60,000 nt of DNA from Hydractinia symbiolongicarpus. Lineage: Eukaryota > Cnidaria > Hydrozoa > Anthoathecata > Hydractiniidae. The notes under the pieces were generated by a model, which made no database searches, was not told where the DNA came from, and was given only the letters and a program-made list of their open reading frames with translations. Position numbers and translations under genes: made by a program. The stretch lies in the NCBI RefSeq assembly GCF_029227915.1, contig NC_079881.1:15539501-15599500 (forward strand). Direction: 5' to 3'. The stretch's first letter is position 1. Each line of letters begins with the position of its first letter. This document shows positions 1-9,810 of the stretch, piece by piece.

Positions 1-464
1 GCGCGTTAAGACATCTGAGGGCTAAGCGCGCGTAAAAACCTTGAGTAAACGATTGCATCAATCAGAACAGAAATCAATTGTTCGCCCTTAAGATTCAGTT
101 TGATTGGCCACCCAAGGAAAGATGTTGAAAGTCCGGGACAGTTGCGCAAACCTAACAGGGGGTGAAGTATAAATTGTTCTGTGACCTCTTTTCAAAGGTC
201 CTGCATCATAGCCGGGTGTTTGTGTCCATGATATTTCACAATATGACAAAGGTTACAGGTGGCCAGCTTCTTTTTGTGAAGATGAAAAAAATTGTTTGAC
301 CCAGCAAAAATTGAAAATTGAAATTGCGAAATTATAATTTGAATTCTGTTTTTTTGATCTTTTGCACGTAATTTGAATTTTGAATTTTGATTTTCAAATC
401 AAATTGAAAATCAAAATTATTCACAAATTTTGATTTTTGATTTTCAATTTAATTGAAAATCAAA
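1..464. other. Non-coding left edge, AT-rich palindromic stretch
   Basis: I see no gene here. Positions about 330-465 are an AT-rich run of imperfect inverted repeats built on ATTGAAAATCAAA and its complement, resembling the low-complexity AAATCAATTTT ends of the repeat at 15.6-17.7 kb. The BEL gag fragment to the right stops at this run, so it may be a small inserted inverted-repeat element. Confidence 0.4.
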
Positions 465-1267
465 TGGCCCTAAGGGTACACGCATTCTGATTGTTCTGAT
501 ACTGATTGTGAGGAAGATCACGGTTCGATTGATGTGAACAGTGAACTGGTAATGTCGATGATAAAAACGGGTTGTTATCGTGTGGTTGTTGTAAAGAATA
601 TGCAGATTTCTTACGAACTTCGATGTGCGATTTTAACGCTCTTAAAACTAACTTCATATCCCAGCAATCTTTGTCGTTAAATTGACGACTAATAATCAAA
701 TTAAGCTCTTCTGGAAGTTTCGACATAAGTACCGGTATTAATAGCGGACCATAATTTTCAGACGTGACATCTAAATTTTCCAGACTTCTCACTTGTGTCT
801 CAACGTTGTCAAATACATTACGCAATGTTTGTATGTTAGTTAAGTTATTCGCCTGTTTAAATTTCAGTAATTTTTTCATATGTGCTGAAATAAGTAACTG
901 TTTATTATTATATCTCTCTTTCAGTAAATAAACGACGGTTTTATAATTTTCATTGCTAAGTCTAACCTTCTACTAGATTTTTTAAATAGGTTATTTTTTG
1001 AACGTCGGAAATATCGTCATTAGTGTGTACGGCACAAAGCTATCCCAGAAAGTCGGCCAGTTTTCCGGATGCCCATCAAAGCGCTGTAAATGGCTGTAAG
1101 AGGCAATTTTATTAGTTTACTGTGGCTGAAAGTGCTTCCTGCTTGAGAAAAATTTTTTTTGGCTGATCGTTTTTCTAAAAATGATTCAAACAGACGAAGT
1201 TTATCCTTTAACATCACCATTTCCTCCGTACTAGAATCTTCTTCCTTGTCGATATCATCCTGCTCTG
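465..1267 (-). pseudogene. BEL/Pao retrotransposon gag, C-terminal part
   Basis: Read on the minus strand this resembles the gag region (DUF1759 type) of BEL/Pao retrotransposons. An acidic linker is followed by a degenerate core near 1030-1130 and a clean segment at 460-879 with LLKFKQANNLTNIQTLRNVF and a Leu-rich middle containing LPEELNLIISRQF. Gag of this family packages the element RNA. At least two frameshifts and a stop near 960-1020 break it. Its N-terminal continuation lies 12 kb away at 13198-13406, because a Polinton is inserted between the two parts. Zinc knuckles and pol are not present on this side: coding similarity stops at the AT-rich palindrome near 465. Confidence 0.75.
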
Positions 1268-1510
1268 AGAGAGATAAAAATGGTGCGTTCAAGCACACTT
1301 TTGCATAAAAACGCGAAAATGTGCTTGAACGCACCACGCATTTTCCGAAAATGTGCCAGAAATTTTTGTGACGTCACGATATCATCCCTCAAATGAGTCA
1401 TCCGCATTATCGAGGGAATTCCCCGGTTCCACAAATCATATAACCATCACACGAAAATATGCTGACGTCAACACAATCTCGAGCATGCGCAAGTGAGTAG
1501 GGGAAAGTCC
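1268..1510 (+). repeat. Left terminal inverted repeat of the Polinton
   Basis: It matches the reverse complement of 12919-13197 with scattered substitutions. Near the end lies a hairpin: 17-bp perfect arms TGGTGCGTTCAAGCACA (1281-1297) and its complement (1320-1336) around a 22-base loop. Further in are TGACGTCA-like sites, a GAATTCCC block and GGGGAAAGTCC at the inner edge. Confidence 0.9.
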
Positions 1511-1572
1511 CATACTCAAACTACGAGCGTGCCAGAACGCCGAGTGAGCTTAAAAAATGTATAATAAACACG

Positions 1573-2671
1573 TTGAGTTGGTTCAAAAATGCAATCAGTA
1601 AAATTTATAACACATTACCAGCTCCACTATCAGCAACTCGCGAAGCTCTTGCTGATCGATTACAGAGCGTAAGGGATACCGCTGCATACTATTACAAAAG
1701 GGCAAGGGAGCAAATTTCGCGAACGCTTTATGATGACATTCAGGAGGAGGCACGAGAAGGGCATAGCACCGAGGAGTCTACCGAAAGCACTGAGCCTGTT
1801 GAACAAAGGGGCGATGAATGGAGCTTACAAGAGCTTTCGATTGGACGGGCGTGGCAAGACGGATATTGACAGTTACATCGAGCTTGTGAGAGCACAAGTA
1901 GAGAACCTTATTGAAGAGCAGGTAGGTACGTTAAATGCCGCTAAACATCAGATGCATCTATGGGTAATGTGGAAGAAGCAAGAAGACGTGGTGCTAGCGT
2001 TAGACGATGGAGATGATGCCAGAGCTACTCAAGAAGTGAAAGTTGAAAAGGTATTCAACAACAAGATGGTAGAAGTGTTCCAGGGCAGCGACATCGAAGA
2101 ACTGCTACAGGCTATTTTCGCACACCTCAAGACACAAATGGAGCACCCCGCGTTACCAAAGTCTGGTTTTACCATCGATCACATTATGCACCTGGACATC
2201 GACTTTCACAAGCTCCAGCTGACGCGCGGGTCTTCGTACATTGAGTTGCCTTCATGGATTGGTTTCAAAAAGGCTGTGATTAATCCAAAGAACAAGAATG
2301 AAGAGTGTTTCAAGTGGGCCCTGATCGCGGCGCTTCATTATGAAGAGATTGCAAAAGACCCGCAGCGCATTAGCAAGTTGCGACCCTTTGTAGATCAATA
2401 TAACTGGGAGGGACTCGAGTTTCAAGTAGCCCTCAACAAGAGCGGTAATTTTAAAGAGCAGAACCCTGAGGTTGCGGTTAGCGTGCTCTTCGTCTTGGAG
2501 AAGACTATCTATATCGGTCGCAGGTCCGAGTGTAATACCAAGCGTGATAAGCAGGCTAACTTGCTGATGATTACCGATGGTGAGAGCAGGCACTACACAG
2601 CGGTTAAATCCCTATCCAGACTACTAGGGTCCTTGAATGCGAAGCATAATGGGAGCTACCACTTCGTGTGA
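1573..2671 (+). pseudogene. N-terminal region of the Polinton polymerase protein
   Basis: Two overlapping frames (1573-1869, then 1730-2671) make one broken coding region that runs into the polymerase. It starts SWFKNAISKIYNTLPAPLSA after a TTG where an ATG is expected, then has an acidic stretch, a frameshift near 1815, and a long conserved domain. That domain holds NPKNKNEECFKWAL (about 2284-2325) and SRHYTAVKSLSRLL (about 2586-2627), a Cys and His pair that could suit a papain-like fold, then a C2H2-type finger that begins at the junction with the next segment (MNCLNGFRTESGLKIHYEYC). Such N-terminal extensions are common in cnidarian Polinton polymerases. Their function is unknown and the protease idea is my inference. 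A one-base loss near 2665 shifts the frame into the polymerase part. Confidence 0.75.
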
Positions 2672-5049
2672 ATTGTTTGAATGGTTTTCGCACAGAGTCC
2701 GGTTTAAAAATTCATTATGAATACTGTTCAAGCCACGGCCAGGGCAACATCAAGATGCCTACCGAGAAGGAAAAATGGTTGCAATTTCAGGACGGTCAGT
2801 GCCAGTTCAAGGTACCCTTTATGCTGTATGCGGACTTTGAAAGCCTCCTAGTCCCTGTAGATCAACCAGAGCAACCGAAGTCCAAGAAAGGTGAGGGTCC
2901 ATACGCAGAGAAGCTCGCACATCACGTACCATGTGGCTGATGCTTATATAGTAGGTTTGGACACGCTGGAGGTTAAGGTAAGGAGGCTGTACTCGCTTTA
3001 CCCACAGCAGCCCATGACAGAGTTGACGGATGTGTTGAAGAGAGAGCACGAATCGGCGGAAAGCTGTCACATATTGAAACCATTTGGTGACCCCGAGAAT
3101 TGCAAAGTCAGAGACCACTGCCACTATACGGGTTGTATCGCGGTGCTGCACACGATCTCTGCAACTTGAAGTACAGGACCCCGAGCTTTGTGCCGATAGC
3201 CTTTCACAATTTAAGTGGATATGACGCGCACTTGTTCATCAGAGAACTCGGGTGTAAAGTAAATAAAGATAATATCAGGGTTATTGCTGAGAACAAAGAG
3301 AAGTACATCTCTTTCAGTGTATCAATCCCAGTCAGGATGGCAGGTCTGACTGATAAGAATGGAAAACCTGTGGAGAAAATGGTGGAGCTCCGGTTTATCG
3401 ACAGCTACCGCTTCATGGGATATAGCCTGGATGCCTTAGCATGTAGTTTAACAGATAAGCAATGCCAACATGTAAGACGTAGCGTTGAAGACAATAATTC
3501 AAGCTCATGCGGCGGAAGGGTGTGTACCCGTATGAGTACGTTGATAGCTGGGAAAGATTCAAAGAGCGGATGTTACCCCCGAAAGAAGAATTCTATAGTA
3601 AGTTGAATATGAAGGGTATTAACGATAAGGACTATAAGCATGCACAAAAGGTATGGAATGCAATTGGATGTGTCACTCTTGGTGATTACCACGACGTGTA
3701 CTTGAACACCGATGTCCTGCTGCTAGCCGATGTGTTCAAAACTTTCCGCGATTGGATCCCACTTCCATACCGCTCTCGGTTTGGCATGGAAAGCGGCCCT
3801 CAAAGAGACCGGAGTAAAACTCGAGCTCCTCACAGACATCGACATGCTCCTAATGTTTGAAAAGACGCTAACAATTAATACGGATGGGCGATGGTTCAGA
3901 ACCTTCCAACGAAGGGGCTTTAGATGGATTAAGGACCTTGAGAAGTTCACATCCAAGCTCATCGAGAAATTGGTGGAGAAAGACAACAAGGGGTACATCC
4001 TCGAAGTTGACGTTGAGTATCCGCAGGCTTTGCACAAGACCCATAACGATTTCCCCTTCCTACCAGAGACCATGACGATTGGGAAGGTGCGGAAGTTAGT
4101 ACCTAACTTATATAACAAGCAAAGGTATGTGGTGCATATCAGAACCTTGAACCAGGCGCTGAAGCATGACTTGGTGTTGACGAAAGTACACCGCACGATC
4201 AAGTTTGAACAAGGGGCGTGGCTGAAGCCGTACATAGACAAGAATACCCAGCTCCGTACCAAAGCGAAGACTAAATCCGAGCAGGACTTTTTCAAGCTGA
4301 TGAACAACAGTGTGTTCGGTGAAACCATGGAGAATTTACGGAACCACCGAGACATGCAGCTGATTACCGATGAGCAGCAGTACAAGAAGTACGTTCAAAA
4401 ACCCAACTTCAAAGATAGTGTACGGTTCAGCGAGAACTTGATCGGCGTGAAGATGTGAAAACTCAAGATCACCATGAACAAGCTCTTGGGCAAGCCATAA
4501 TGGACATGAGCAAGCTCGTGATACATGAGTTTCACTACGACTTTATGAAGCCGAAGTACGGAGAGAGAGCCCAGCTGTGCTATACAGACAACGACTCCCT
4601 CGTGTATGAGCTCGAGACCGAAGACTTCTATAAGGATATCGCGGGAGATGTAGAAGCAAGGTTTGACACTAGCTGGTGTGTTGAACAACGACCGCAAGAA
4701 AGTCGTAGCCCTTATGAATGACGACCTTAACGGTAAGATCATGACAGAGTTAATCGCGCTTAGGTCGAAGATGTACGCGTACCACAAGCTGGATGAGAAT
4801 GAAGGCAAGCGCTGCAAAGGCAATAAGAGGTGCGTGGTGTCAGAGGGTATAAGCTTCGAGGACTATAAGGAGTGCTTGTTCAGCGGTAAAACGACGTATA
4901 GAGAGCAGGTCCTATTTGAGCATAAGAAGCACGAGATCTATACGGTCAACAAAAGCAAAATAGCACTGAACAGAGACGATGAAAAGCGGATCATCGCGGA
5001 AGATGGGATTAACACGTTTGCTAGAGGGTTCGTTCACCTACCCCATTAA
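2668..5049 (+). pseudogene. PolB: Polinton DNA polymerase, family B (protein-primed type)
   Basis: Replicative polymerase with a proofreading exonuclease. Exo I is seen as FMLYADFESLL (about 2815), Exo II as AFHNLSGYDAHLF (about 3200), Exo III as LNTDVLLLADVF (about 3700). Palm motif A survives at 3864-3884 as D-A-N-N-(stop)-Y-G, but the stretch that should precede it is missing, so a deletion of some tens of codons is likely just before 3864. Motif B reads LMNNSVFGETMEN (about 4300). Motif C reads YTDNDS (about 4580), with Asn in place of the usual Thr between the two aspartates. At least seven frameshifts or stops (near 2665, 2935, 3080-3130, 3490, 3720, 3862-3878, 4450, 4680) make it non-functional. 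It is followed directly by the nuclease gene. Confidence 0.92.
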
Positions 5050-5071
5050 GACTTCCAAAAGCTGTCCAGAG

Positions 5072-5540
5072 ATGGAGGATGGTAAAAAATGCTCGAAATG
5101 TAAACACCCTTTATCTTTAGATAATTTCAAAATCGACAAAAAAGGACAACGAACGAAAAGGTGTATCAAATGCATCGATATTAACAAGGTGTCACGGGAA
5201 CGTACAAAGTGTCCCTATGAAAAACAGTGATCCCATTGCAAGGATTGCGATTACCCTGGGTATCAACCCAACCTTATTCTAGCCAGGATTCGCCGGGCCC
5301 TAAACCATGATACAGAGCTTAGCTCTACCGAATACCTGCATTTATTGGTCACATCCAAGATCAATTCAGAGACGGGATAAGCTGGAACAACAAGGGGCAG
5401 TAGCAATTTGACCACAAAATTCCACTAAATATAGGGAGAACGGAGAATACCCCAGCGAAGAATTGCAACTCGCGAGGCTTCACTACACTAACATGCAGCC
5501 GATGTGGATCGAAGATAATCAAAAGAAAGGGCCATCGCCA
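5072..5540 (+). pseudogene. Zinc-ribbon HNH endonuclease
   Basis: The ATG at 5072 opens a protein with two CxxC pairs (KKCSKCKHPLSLDNF, TKRCIKCIDIN). The frame stops at 5230, but coding similarity continues: a helical DNA-binding stretch (ARIRRALNHDTE near 5285), then SWNNKGQ, a TAG at 5401 and QFDHKIPL (5404-5427), then in another frame ARLHYTNMQPMWIEDN (5472-5519). The DH...PL plus LHYTN...MW pattern is that of HNH nucleases found in large DNA viruses and Polinton-like elements. The stop at 5401 sits where the family has Trp. The gene is therefore an inactivated homing-type or repair nuclease directly downstream of PolB; its role in the element is not known to me. Confidence 0.7.
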
Positions 5541-5676
5541 TATAACCTAGTTAGAATGCAGTTTTGTGTGCTTGATCCAGTACACAAGACAAATGGAATT
5601 GTGTATATGCATCGTCGTGCTACTACCATATGTCTTGATCCTTGTTTTCTTCTTTCGCTATCGATGTGTAATAAAC

Positions 5677-6220
5677 ATGGTTCGAGACATAGCAGAGATA
5701 TTCGATAAAGTAGATACCCCAGCAGAAGCCTTTGAGCAACGTGAAAAACCTATTGACAAGCGCCAGGCTTTGAAAGATGCACGTAAAGGAAAGGCACACC
5801 TCCTACCAAAGAAGTGTACACAAGCCTTCTGTGACAAAGCATCAGATGAGGTAATCGATAAAGTATACTCTGAATTCATTCAACGCGAACTCCAGGAAAA
5901 AGGGGGAAAAAACAGCCAAGGCTCTATCCTCACAGGCTATCAGTCTATATACCAAGGCCGTGGGGAGTGTGATTCAGTTGGATAGTGCGGAGGGTCTTAG
6001 ACAAGATCTGGAAGAGGACCTTGTTATCCGGGACAATATGGCTGACTTGGGGATACTAGCCTATTCAGCTTTTGGGAAGCTTTTGGCACCTCTTTTAGTC
6101 GCGGCGCATACGATTAATCACACCCAACTCTCAACGTCCAAGGTGGTTGAAGAGCAGGTTGATGAAGATCAAGAAAACAATGGGAAACAGTCTATCAAAG
6201 ATACGATTGGACCATTATGA
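5677..6220 (+). pseudogene. Conserved Polinton ORF, unknown function
   Basis: The ATG at 5677 follows AATAAAC directly. The first frame (MVRDIAEIFDKVDTPAEAFE...) is charged and helical. A frameshift in the G/A run near 5905 moves it to the frame ending at 6220, which has a hydrophobic patch (AYSAFGKLLAPLLVAAH) and an acidic tail. Length of about 180 residues is preserved. It lies between the nuclease and a small ORF whose start overlaps its last 41 bases. I recognise the arrangement from cnidarian Polintons but no function is established. Confidence 0.65.
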
Positions 6221-6377
6221 ATTATATGAAAGAATAAACAGCGCTGCTACCACTTTATGCAAACTCCCGACCATGCGCTATTCGGCTTGGTGCCGAATGG
6301 TTGGGGACCTGGGTGTTCACGGCTTGGAAATCCTGACACCGGCAGCTGATCGCTTTCCAGCGCCATGTGTATTTTAG
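6180..6377 (+). CDS. Small ORF with N-myristoylation motif
   Basis: The ATG at 6180 gives a 65-residue protein beginning MGNSLSKIRLDHYELYERIN. Gly2 and Ser6 fit the N-myristoylation consensus, which would direct the protein to membranes. The start overlaps the end of the preceding gene in a different frame. The frame ends in Cys-Pro-rich residues that may be altered by a frameshift. Membrane-attached small proteins with this kind of N-terminus are common in DNA viruses. Function here is inferred only from the motif. Confidence 0.5.
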   Translation: MGNSLSKIRLDHYELYERINSAATTLCKLPTMRYSAWCRMVGDLGVHGLEILTPAADRFPAPCVF

Positions 6378-6433
6378 AGACGAGAGCATATAGGAACGTG
6401 AACGTTTCTTATAACTCCCACGAGTTATAAGAA

Positions 6434-6730
6434 ATGAGTGAAGAAACTAACCAAGTAATTACCAAGATGAACGAGGGTCGTGTTGCTGGCAAGAGACTTG
6501 TCGAATGAAACCGCAAGAACAAGAAAAGTACTTCGCAGGTTCCTAGCAGTGTATATCTTGGTGGAGGCCTTGTCATACTTGTTTGCGTAACAGCAGGTGT
6601 CTACTACATTACACGTAAGCAGTCCGCAGCGACTCAGCAGCCCACCACACCAGAGCCATCGCCTGGCGGATCCGGAGAGGTACATGCGCCTCAGTGAGAG
6701 CCCGATATCGACCCCTTCAAGATGAAATAA
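6434..6730 (+). pseudogene. Small single-pass membrane protein, two stops
   Basis: In one frame from ATG 6434 to TAA 6728 the translation shows a short charged N-terminus, a membrane segment (VYLGGGLVILVCVTAGVYY) and a Pro/Thr-rich tail. TGA codons interrupt it at 6506-6508 and 6695-6697. Length would be about 98 residues. The membrane segment and position among small virion-type ORFs suggest an envelope or internal membrane role, which is inference. Confidence 0.5.
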
Positions 6731-6742
6731 CCTATAATATAA

Positions 6743-6994
6743 ATGAGTTCTAACGTTACACCCAAAGAGAAGGAGATTATAGACATACTATATGAAACAG
6801 TCGCTGACCTAGGCTTTACATTCGCTTACGCCATGGCTGGGAAGAGATTCCTTGGTATAACGAGCCCCAGCACCAAGTTGGATACAAGCGATGTGATGAA
6901 GATGGTGGCCTACTTCACAGCAGGACGGGGAAGCCGTGTGATGGCTATCTCTAAAGATTGGATTCCTGCCTCCATAGTACCAAAGCCCAAATAA
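6743..6994 (+). CDS. Intact 83-residue Polinton ORF
   Basis: An uninterrupted small protein starting MSSNVTPKEKEIIDILYETV. It is helical, with a charged first half and a moderately hydrophobic centre. It lies 12 bases after the membrane-protein gene and 51 bases before the ATPase. No known domain recognised. It is one of the few undamaged genes in the element. Confidence 0.6.
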   Translation: MSSNVTPKEKEIIDILYETVADLGFTFAYAMAGKRFLGITSPSTKLDTSDVMKMVAYFTAGRGSRVMAISKDWIPASIVPKPK

Positions 6995-7045
6995 GCGCAT
7001 GCAAAGCTTATGTATGCCCCATGGGGCACACACAAGCACAAATAA

Positions 7046-7653
7046 ATGGCTCTTGATATTATCTTACAGCCGCATACCGCAATTTTTACAGGGCCCACAA
7101 GCTGCGGGAAAACACAGCGAGTCCTCGATCTCCTGGAGAATGAGTACAAGGGTCACTTTTGTTACATCGTCATCCTCTGCTCAACAATTCGCTGGAACAA
7201 GACTTATCTCGATAGAGCATCGCTTTGGAAGGATGACTATGTGTTCCTAATCGATCCCAAAGACCAGTTGTTCGACTGGATAAGCAAATTATCAAAACGT
7301 CTAGCAGGGGAGGACACGCTCTTCATTGTCGACGATATGATAGCTGATGAATCTCTCGATAAAACTCGTGGGGCGTTGCTGGAACTAGCTGTTTCGGGTA
7401 TGCATAGGATCATAGCTTGTGGCTGCTAACACAAAGATATAAGAAGATCCCAATAACGGTAAGAGACCAAATGAACCAGCTTTTTGTTTGGTATCCGAAG
7501 AGTCGAAAGGAGCTCGAGCTCATTCATGAAGAGAACGATGTAATTTCGAGTAGGGAAGAAATTTCCATTATTAAGGCTCAACTCAAAAAGTCCAAGCATG
7601 CCTGCCTTTAGATCAGCCTTGAGCACCCCAGGACCTGGAAAATTTTGAAGTAG
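7046..7653 (+). pseudogene. Genome-packaging ATPase (FtsK/HerA type)
   Basis: It drives DNA into the capsid in Polintons and related viruses. The Walker A motif GPTSCGKT follows a short N-terminal strand (TAIFTGPTSCGKT, about residues 12-24). Walker B reads TLFIVDDMIAD near residue 94. A frameshift near 7415 moves to a second frame containing LLTQRYKKIPITVRDQMNQL, and a TAG at 7609 precedes the last conserved segment (EHPRTWKILK) ending with TAG at 7651. About 200 codons match the expected size. The start codon overlaps AATAAATG. Confidence 0.87.
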
Positions 7654-7743
7654 CATTGTCCACATCCAACTGGTTAGAATTACTCTAAAAAGTACAAGAT
7701 GAAAAATACCGTTGAGTCTAAGATAAATCGTCTTTTTAGAGCC

Positions 7744-8022
7744 CTACAGCTTGTCATGGGGCATATAGAGCAAATCGAATTGATGCATTTCATTGGGCTT
7801 TGTGATGGTGAAATGTGGGTATTTGATGCGCTTGGGGTCTCGAATGTGTCGGAGCCAGAGCAGTTGACGAGTCAGCCAATGAGTAACTCTCTTTTTAGAG
7901 AGCCCACTCTGCTCGGATAGTAGTTTAATGGCTTTCCGTCCTGTCCAGAGATGTTCCGGGGTGTAGTATATATGGGTTAGCTTTTCGGCTTCTTCTTCTG
8001 TGAGGATATGTGCTTTCGACAT
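7744..8022 (-). pseudogene. Polinton integrase, N-terminal fragment
   Basis: Retroviral-type (rve) integrase inserts the element by a DDE mechanism. The minus-strand frame starts MSKAHILTEEEAEKLTHIYY. It contains the helical N-terminal domain and EMHQFDLLYMPHDK, which carries the first catalytic Asp, and then stops. The remaining DDE core and the chromodomain are absent: sequence at 7654-7740 shows no continuation in any frame I read. The gene was therefore truncated by deletion between the ATPase and this fragment. The start codon overlaps AATAAATG. Confidence 0.75.
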
Positions 8023-8046
8023 TTATTAAATGTCAAAAAATGTTCT

Positions 8047-8434
8047 TTACATGTACTTGTACACCGCGAAACCAAGGAGGGTCAAGGATCCTACGATGAA
8101 CGTGAGATCGCCATCTTGTTGCTGCTTGCTTGGTGTGTAGAAGTCGGATAACTTAGAGGCTTTCTCGATCGTCGCGATGTAATACTCGCGCATGCCTTCA
8201 TCGAGCTCTTTTAAGCTTTCGCCAGCTTGACGCTTAAGTTCTCGCTGCTTGTTATACCAATCTATTTTACCCTGCCTGTCACGTACCTACTGTGCTTGAG
8301 CTGCTTGTAATTGTTTTTATCATGCCTTTTGCGCTTCTCTTTACCGTGCCACGAGAGAGAATAGGAAGTTACTTCCGGAGAATGCCTGGGCGTTAATCAA
8401 GGCCCCTCCTGCCCATTACTGCTAAGGTAGCCAT
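8047..8434 (-). pseudogene. Small ORF with coiled region and C-terminal membrane segment
   Basis: The minus-strand ATG at 8432-8434 begins MATLAVMGRR. After several frameshifts and stops in a Gln/Ala-rich part, a clean stretch reads KIDWYNKQRELKRQAGESLK and ends with a membrane segment (FIVGSLTLLGFAVYKYM) and TAA at 8047. It is tandem with the integrase fragment, 24 bases upstream of that start codon. A tail-anchored membrane protein is likely. No family recognised. Confidence 0.55.
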
Positions 8435-8442
8435 TGTTTATT

Positions 8443-8675
8443 TTAATATTCTACGCTATGTAACCGCCCGTTCAAAATGTTCAACTGCGCGTCTTGCAAC
8501 AAGTACACGTAACAGAGGATATCCCCAGTTCCGTCATGTGGAGAGTTATACCGTCCGACAACCTCTGTAAAGGCCTTCCAGAACCGTGCAAGCTGTGATC
8601 GGGTGTCGCACGGAAGTCGATGAACAACGCATAACGTTCTACGAAAAATTGCCTGTCTAGTATGTTATTCAACAC
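8443..8675 (-). pseudogene. Small Polinton ORF of unknown function, one frameshift
   Basis: Minus strand: an N-terminal piece (LNNILDRQFFVERYALFIDF) shifts frame near 8600 into RSQLARFWKAFTEVVGRYNS and ends with HSVEY and TAA at 8443. No ATG is visible at the start, where the frame opens with GTG or TTG, so the initiation codon has been lost or lies in the preceding gene. Eight bases separate it from the next gene start. Not recognised. Confidence 0.5.
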
Positions 8676-8682
8676 ACTAGAC

Positions 8683-8930
8683 CTATTTCTTCATCCAGAT
8701 AAAAGTGAGGATAAGTCCTACTCCTGCTGTAATCAAGGCAGCCTTGGTATTCTCATACTGAGTTGCATCGACTCCTGACGCAGTGTGCGACTCGATTGGG
8801 AGGGAGCCCCTACGCTTGGTGCTTGATGTTTGGAACTCTGCGGAACTGTAGGGTGATATAGCTTGCCAGCGTTAATCTACGGGTTAACACCAATCGAGAA
8901 GTACTTCTTGCTGATGAGGATTTTGTTCAT
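8683..8930 (-). pseudogene. Small tail-anchored membrane protein, broken
   Basis: The minus-strand ATG at 8928-8930 starts MNKILISKKYFSIGVNP, then a TAG, then a Ser/Pro-rich linker (HPTVPQSSKHQAPSVGAPS). After a frameshift near 8800 it ends in a membrane segment (AALITAGVGLILTFIWMKK) and TAG at 8683. The layout of a disordered linker plus C-terminal anchor resembles the two other small membrane ORFs of this element. Confidence 0.5.
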
Positions 8931-8934
8931 AAAA

Positions 8935-9810
8935 TTAAATAAAAAGACTCATGTCGGAAGGGATCATGTATACCCCATGAGCAACCGAGAAGTCGACCTT
9001 GGACCGCGCGTACTTGAGCACATTCTGGAATCGCCTTATTTCCTCACCCGTGTCACTAGGCCGGAGGATCAGCTCTTCAAAAGTCGTCAAGTAGAGGCGC
9101 TGCGAATCGATCGAACTACCTTGATTACCGATGATGTTGGACCTCGCGTTAGCCTGGCTTTGAAGTATGAGGTAAGCGTAAAATCTTACGCTTTGGGAAA
9201 GTTTCTCTATACCTATACGAGTGAGACCTTGAGAGGTTTCGAGAATCCATCGACTCCATGAATCTTCATCGAAATAACTAGACCCGCTGCCATGATAGAA
9301 TTTACGAATAGCTTGCCAGCTACTGAACAAGGTCTCGTTCCTCCACTCGCTCTCGCTCTCGCTTACCCCAAATTCACGTGCTAATTGCTGGAATTTTTGC
9401 TTGTTAAAAGGGCTGTTGAGACGTCGAAACCTATTGGAGCCTGGTAGAGAAATGTCGAGATCTTGAAGGATTTTACGAATCTGGAAATACACATAGAATT
9501 TGTAGACACTGCGAACAAGAGGTAGGGATGTGGTTAGATATTGCATAGAAATACCACAAGCGGATGTTGCACAGTAGGTAGCAAAATTTAGCTGAGTAGA
9601 CCAGAGGCTAAAAGGGTGGATTTGCCAGGTATTCAACACCGCACCAGAGTTGAATTCGTAGTCGACGAAGATATTGGGGAATTTTACCATGGACCCCTTC
9701 GCATCAATAACGATGTCTTGCATTGAGAGATCATCACCCTTGAGTCTCTCGAGATAGCGCCCATATGTAGGGGCATACTTTGCCTTTGGGTTATACGAGT
9801 AAATACTCAT
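8935..9810 (-). CDS. Intact 291-residue Polinton protein, candidate virion component
   Basis: The longest undamaged frame of the element. It begins MSIYSYNPKAKYAPTYGRYL and includes IVIDAKGSMVKFPNIFVDYE near residue 40 and a helical C-terminal half with DSQRLYLTTFEELILRP. It is shorter than the double-jelly-roll major capsid proteins of Polintons (usually over 500 residues) and I cannot assign it. Its start codon faces that of the next gene across 16 bases, the two ATGs closing a perfect palindrome. It may encode a structural protein; profile comparison against Polinton capsid families would decide. Confidence 0.6.
   Translation of the reverse strand: MSIYSYNPKAKYAPTYGRYLERLKGDDLSMQDIVIDAKGSMVKFPNIFVDYEFNSGAVLNTWQIHPFSLWSTQLNFATYCATSACGISMQYLTTSLPLVRSVYKFYVYFQIRKILQDLDISLPGSNRFRRLNSPFNKQKFQQLAREFGVSESESEWRNETLFSSWQAIRKFYHGSGSSYFDEDSWSRWILETSQGLTRIGIEKLSQSVRFYAYLILQSQANARSNIIGNQGSSIDSQRLYLTTFEELILRPSDTGEEIRRFQNVLKYARSKVDFSVAHGVYMIPSDMSLFI

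Noticed and set aside
1020-1337. Single reading frame covering gag and the Polinton end
   Set aside because: Its N-terminus is the transposon terminal repeat read through; only the part below 1267 is gag.
2252-2593. 113-residue minus-strand frame inside the Polinton polymerase gene
   Set aside because: Shadow of the plus-strand coding region, which has clear family motifs.
3723-4385. 220-residue minus-strand frame opposite PolB
   Set aside because: Antisense shadow of the palm region containing motif B.
8019-8035. Palindrome GACATTTATTAAATGTC at the integrase start
   Set aside because: Mostly explained by the AATAAATG motif and its neighbour; a separate regulatory role is not supported.
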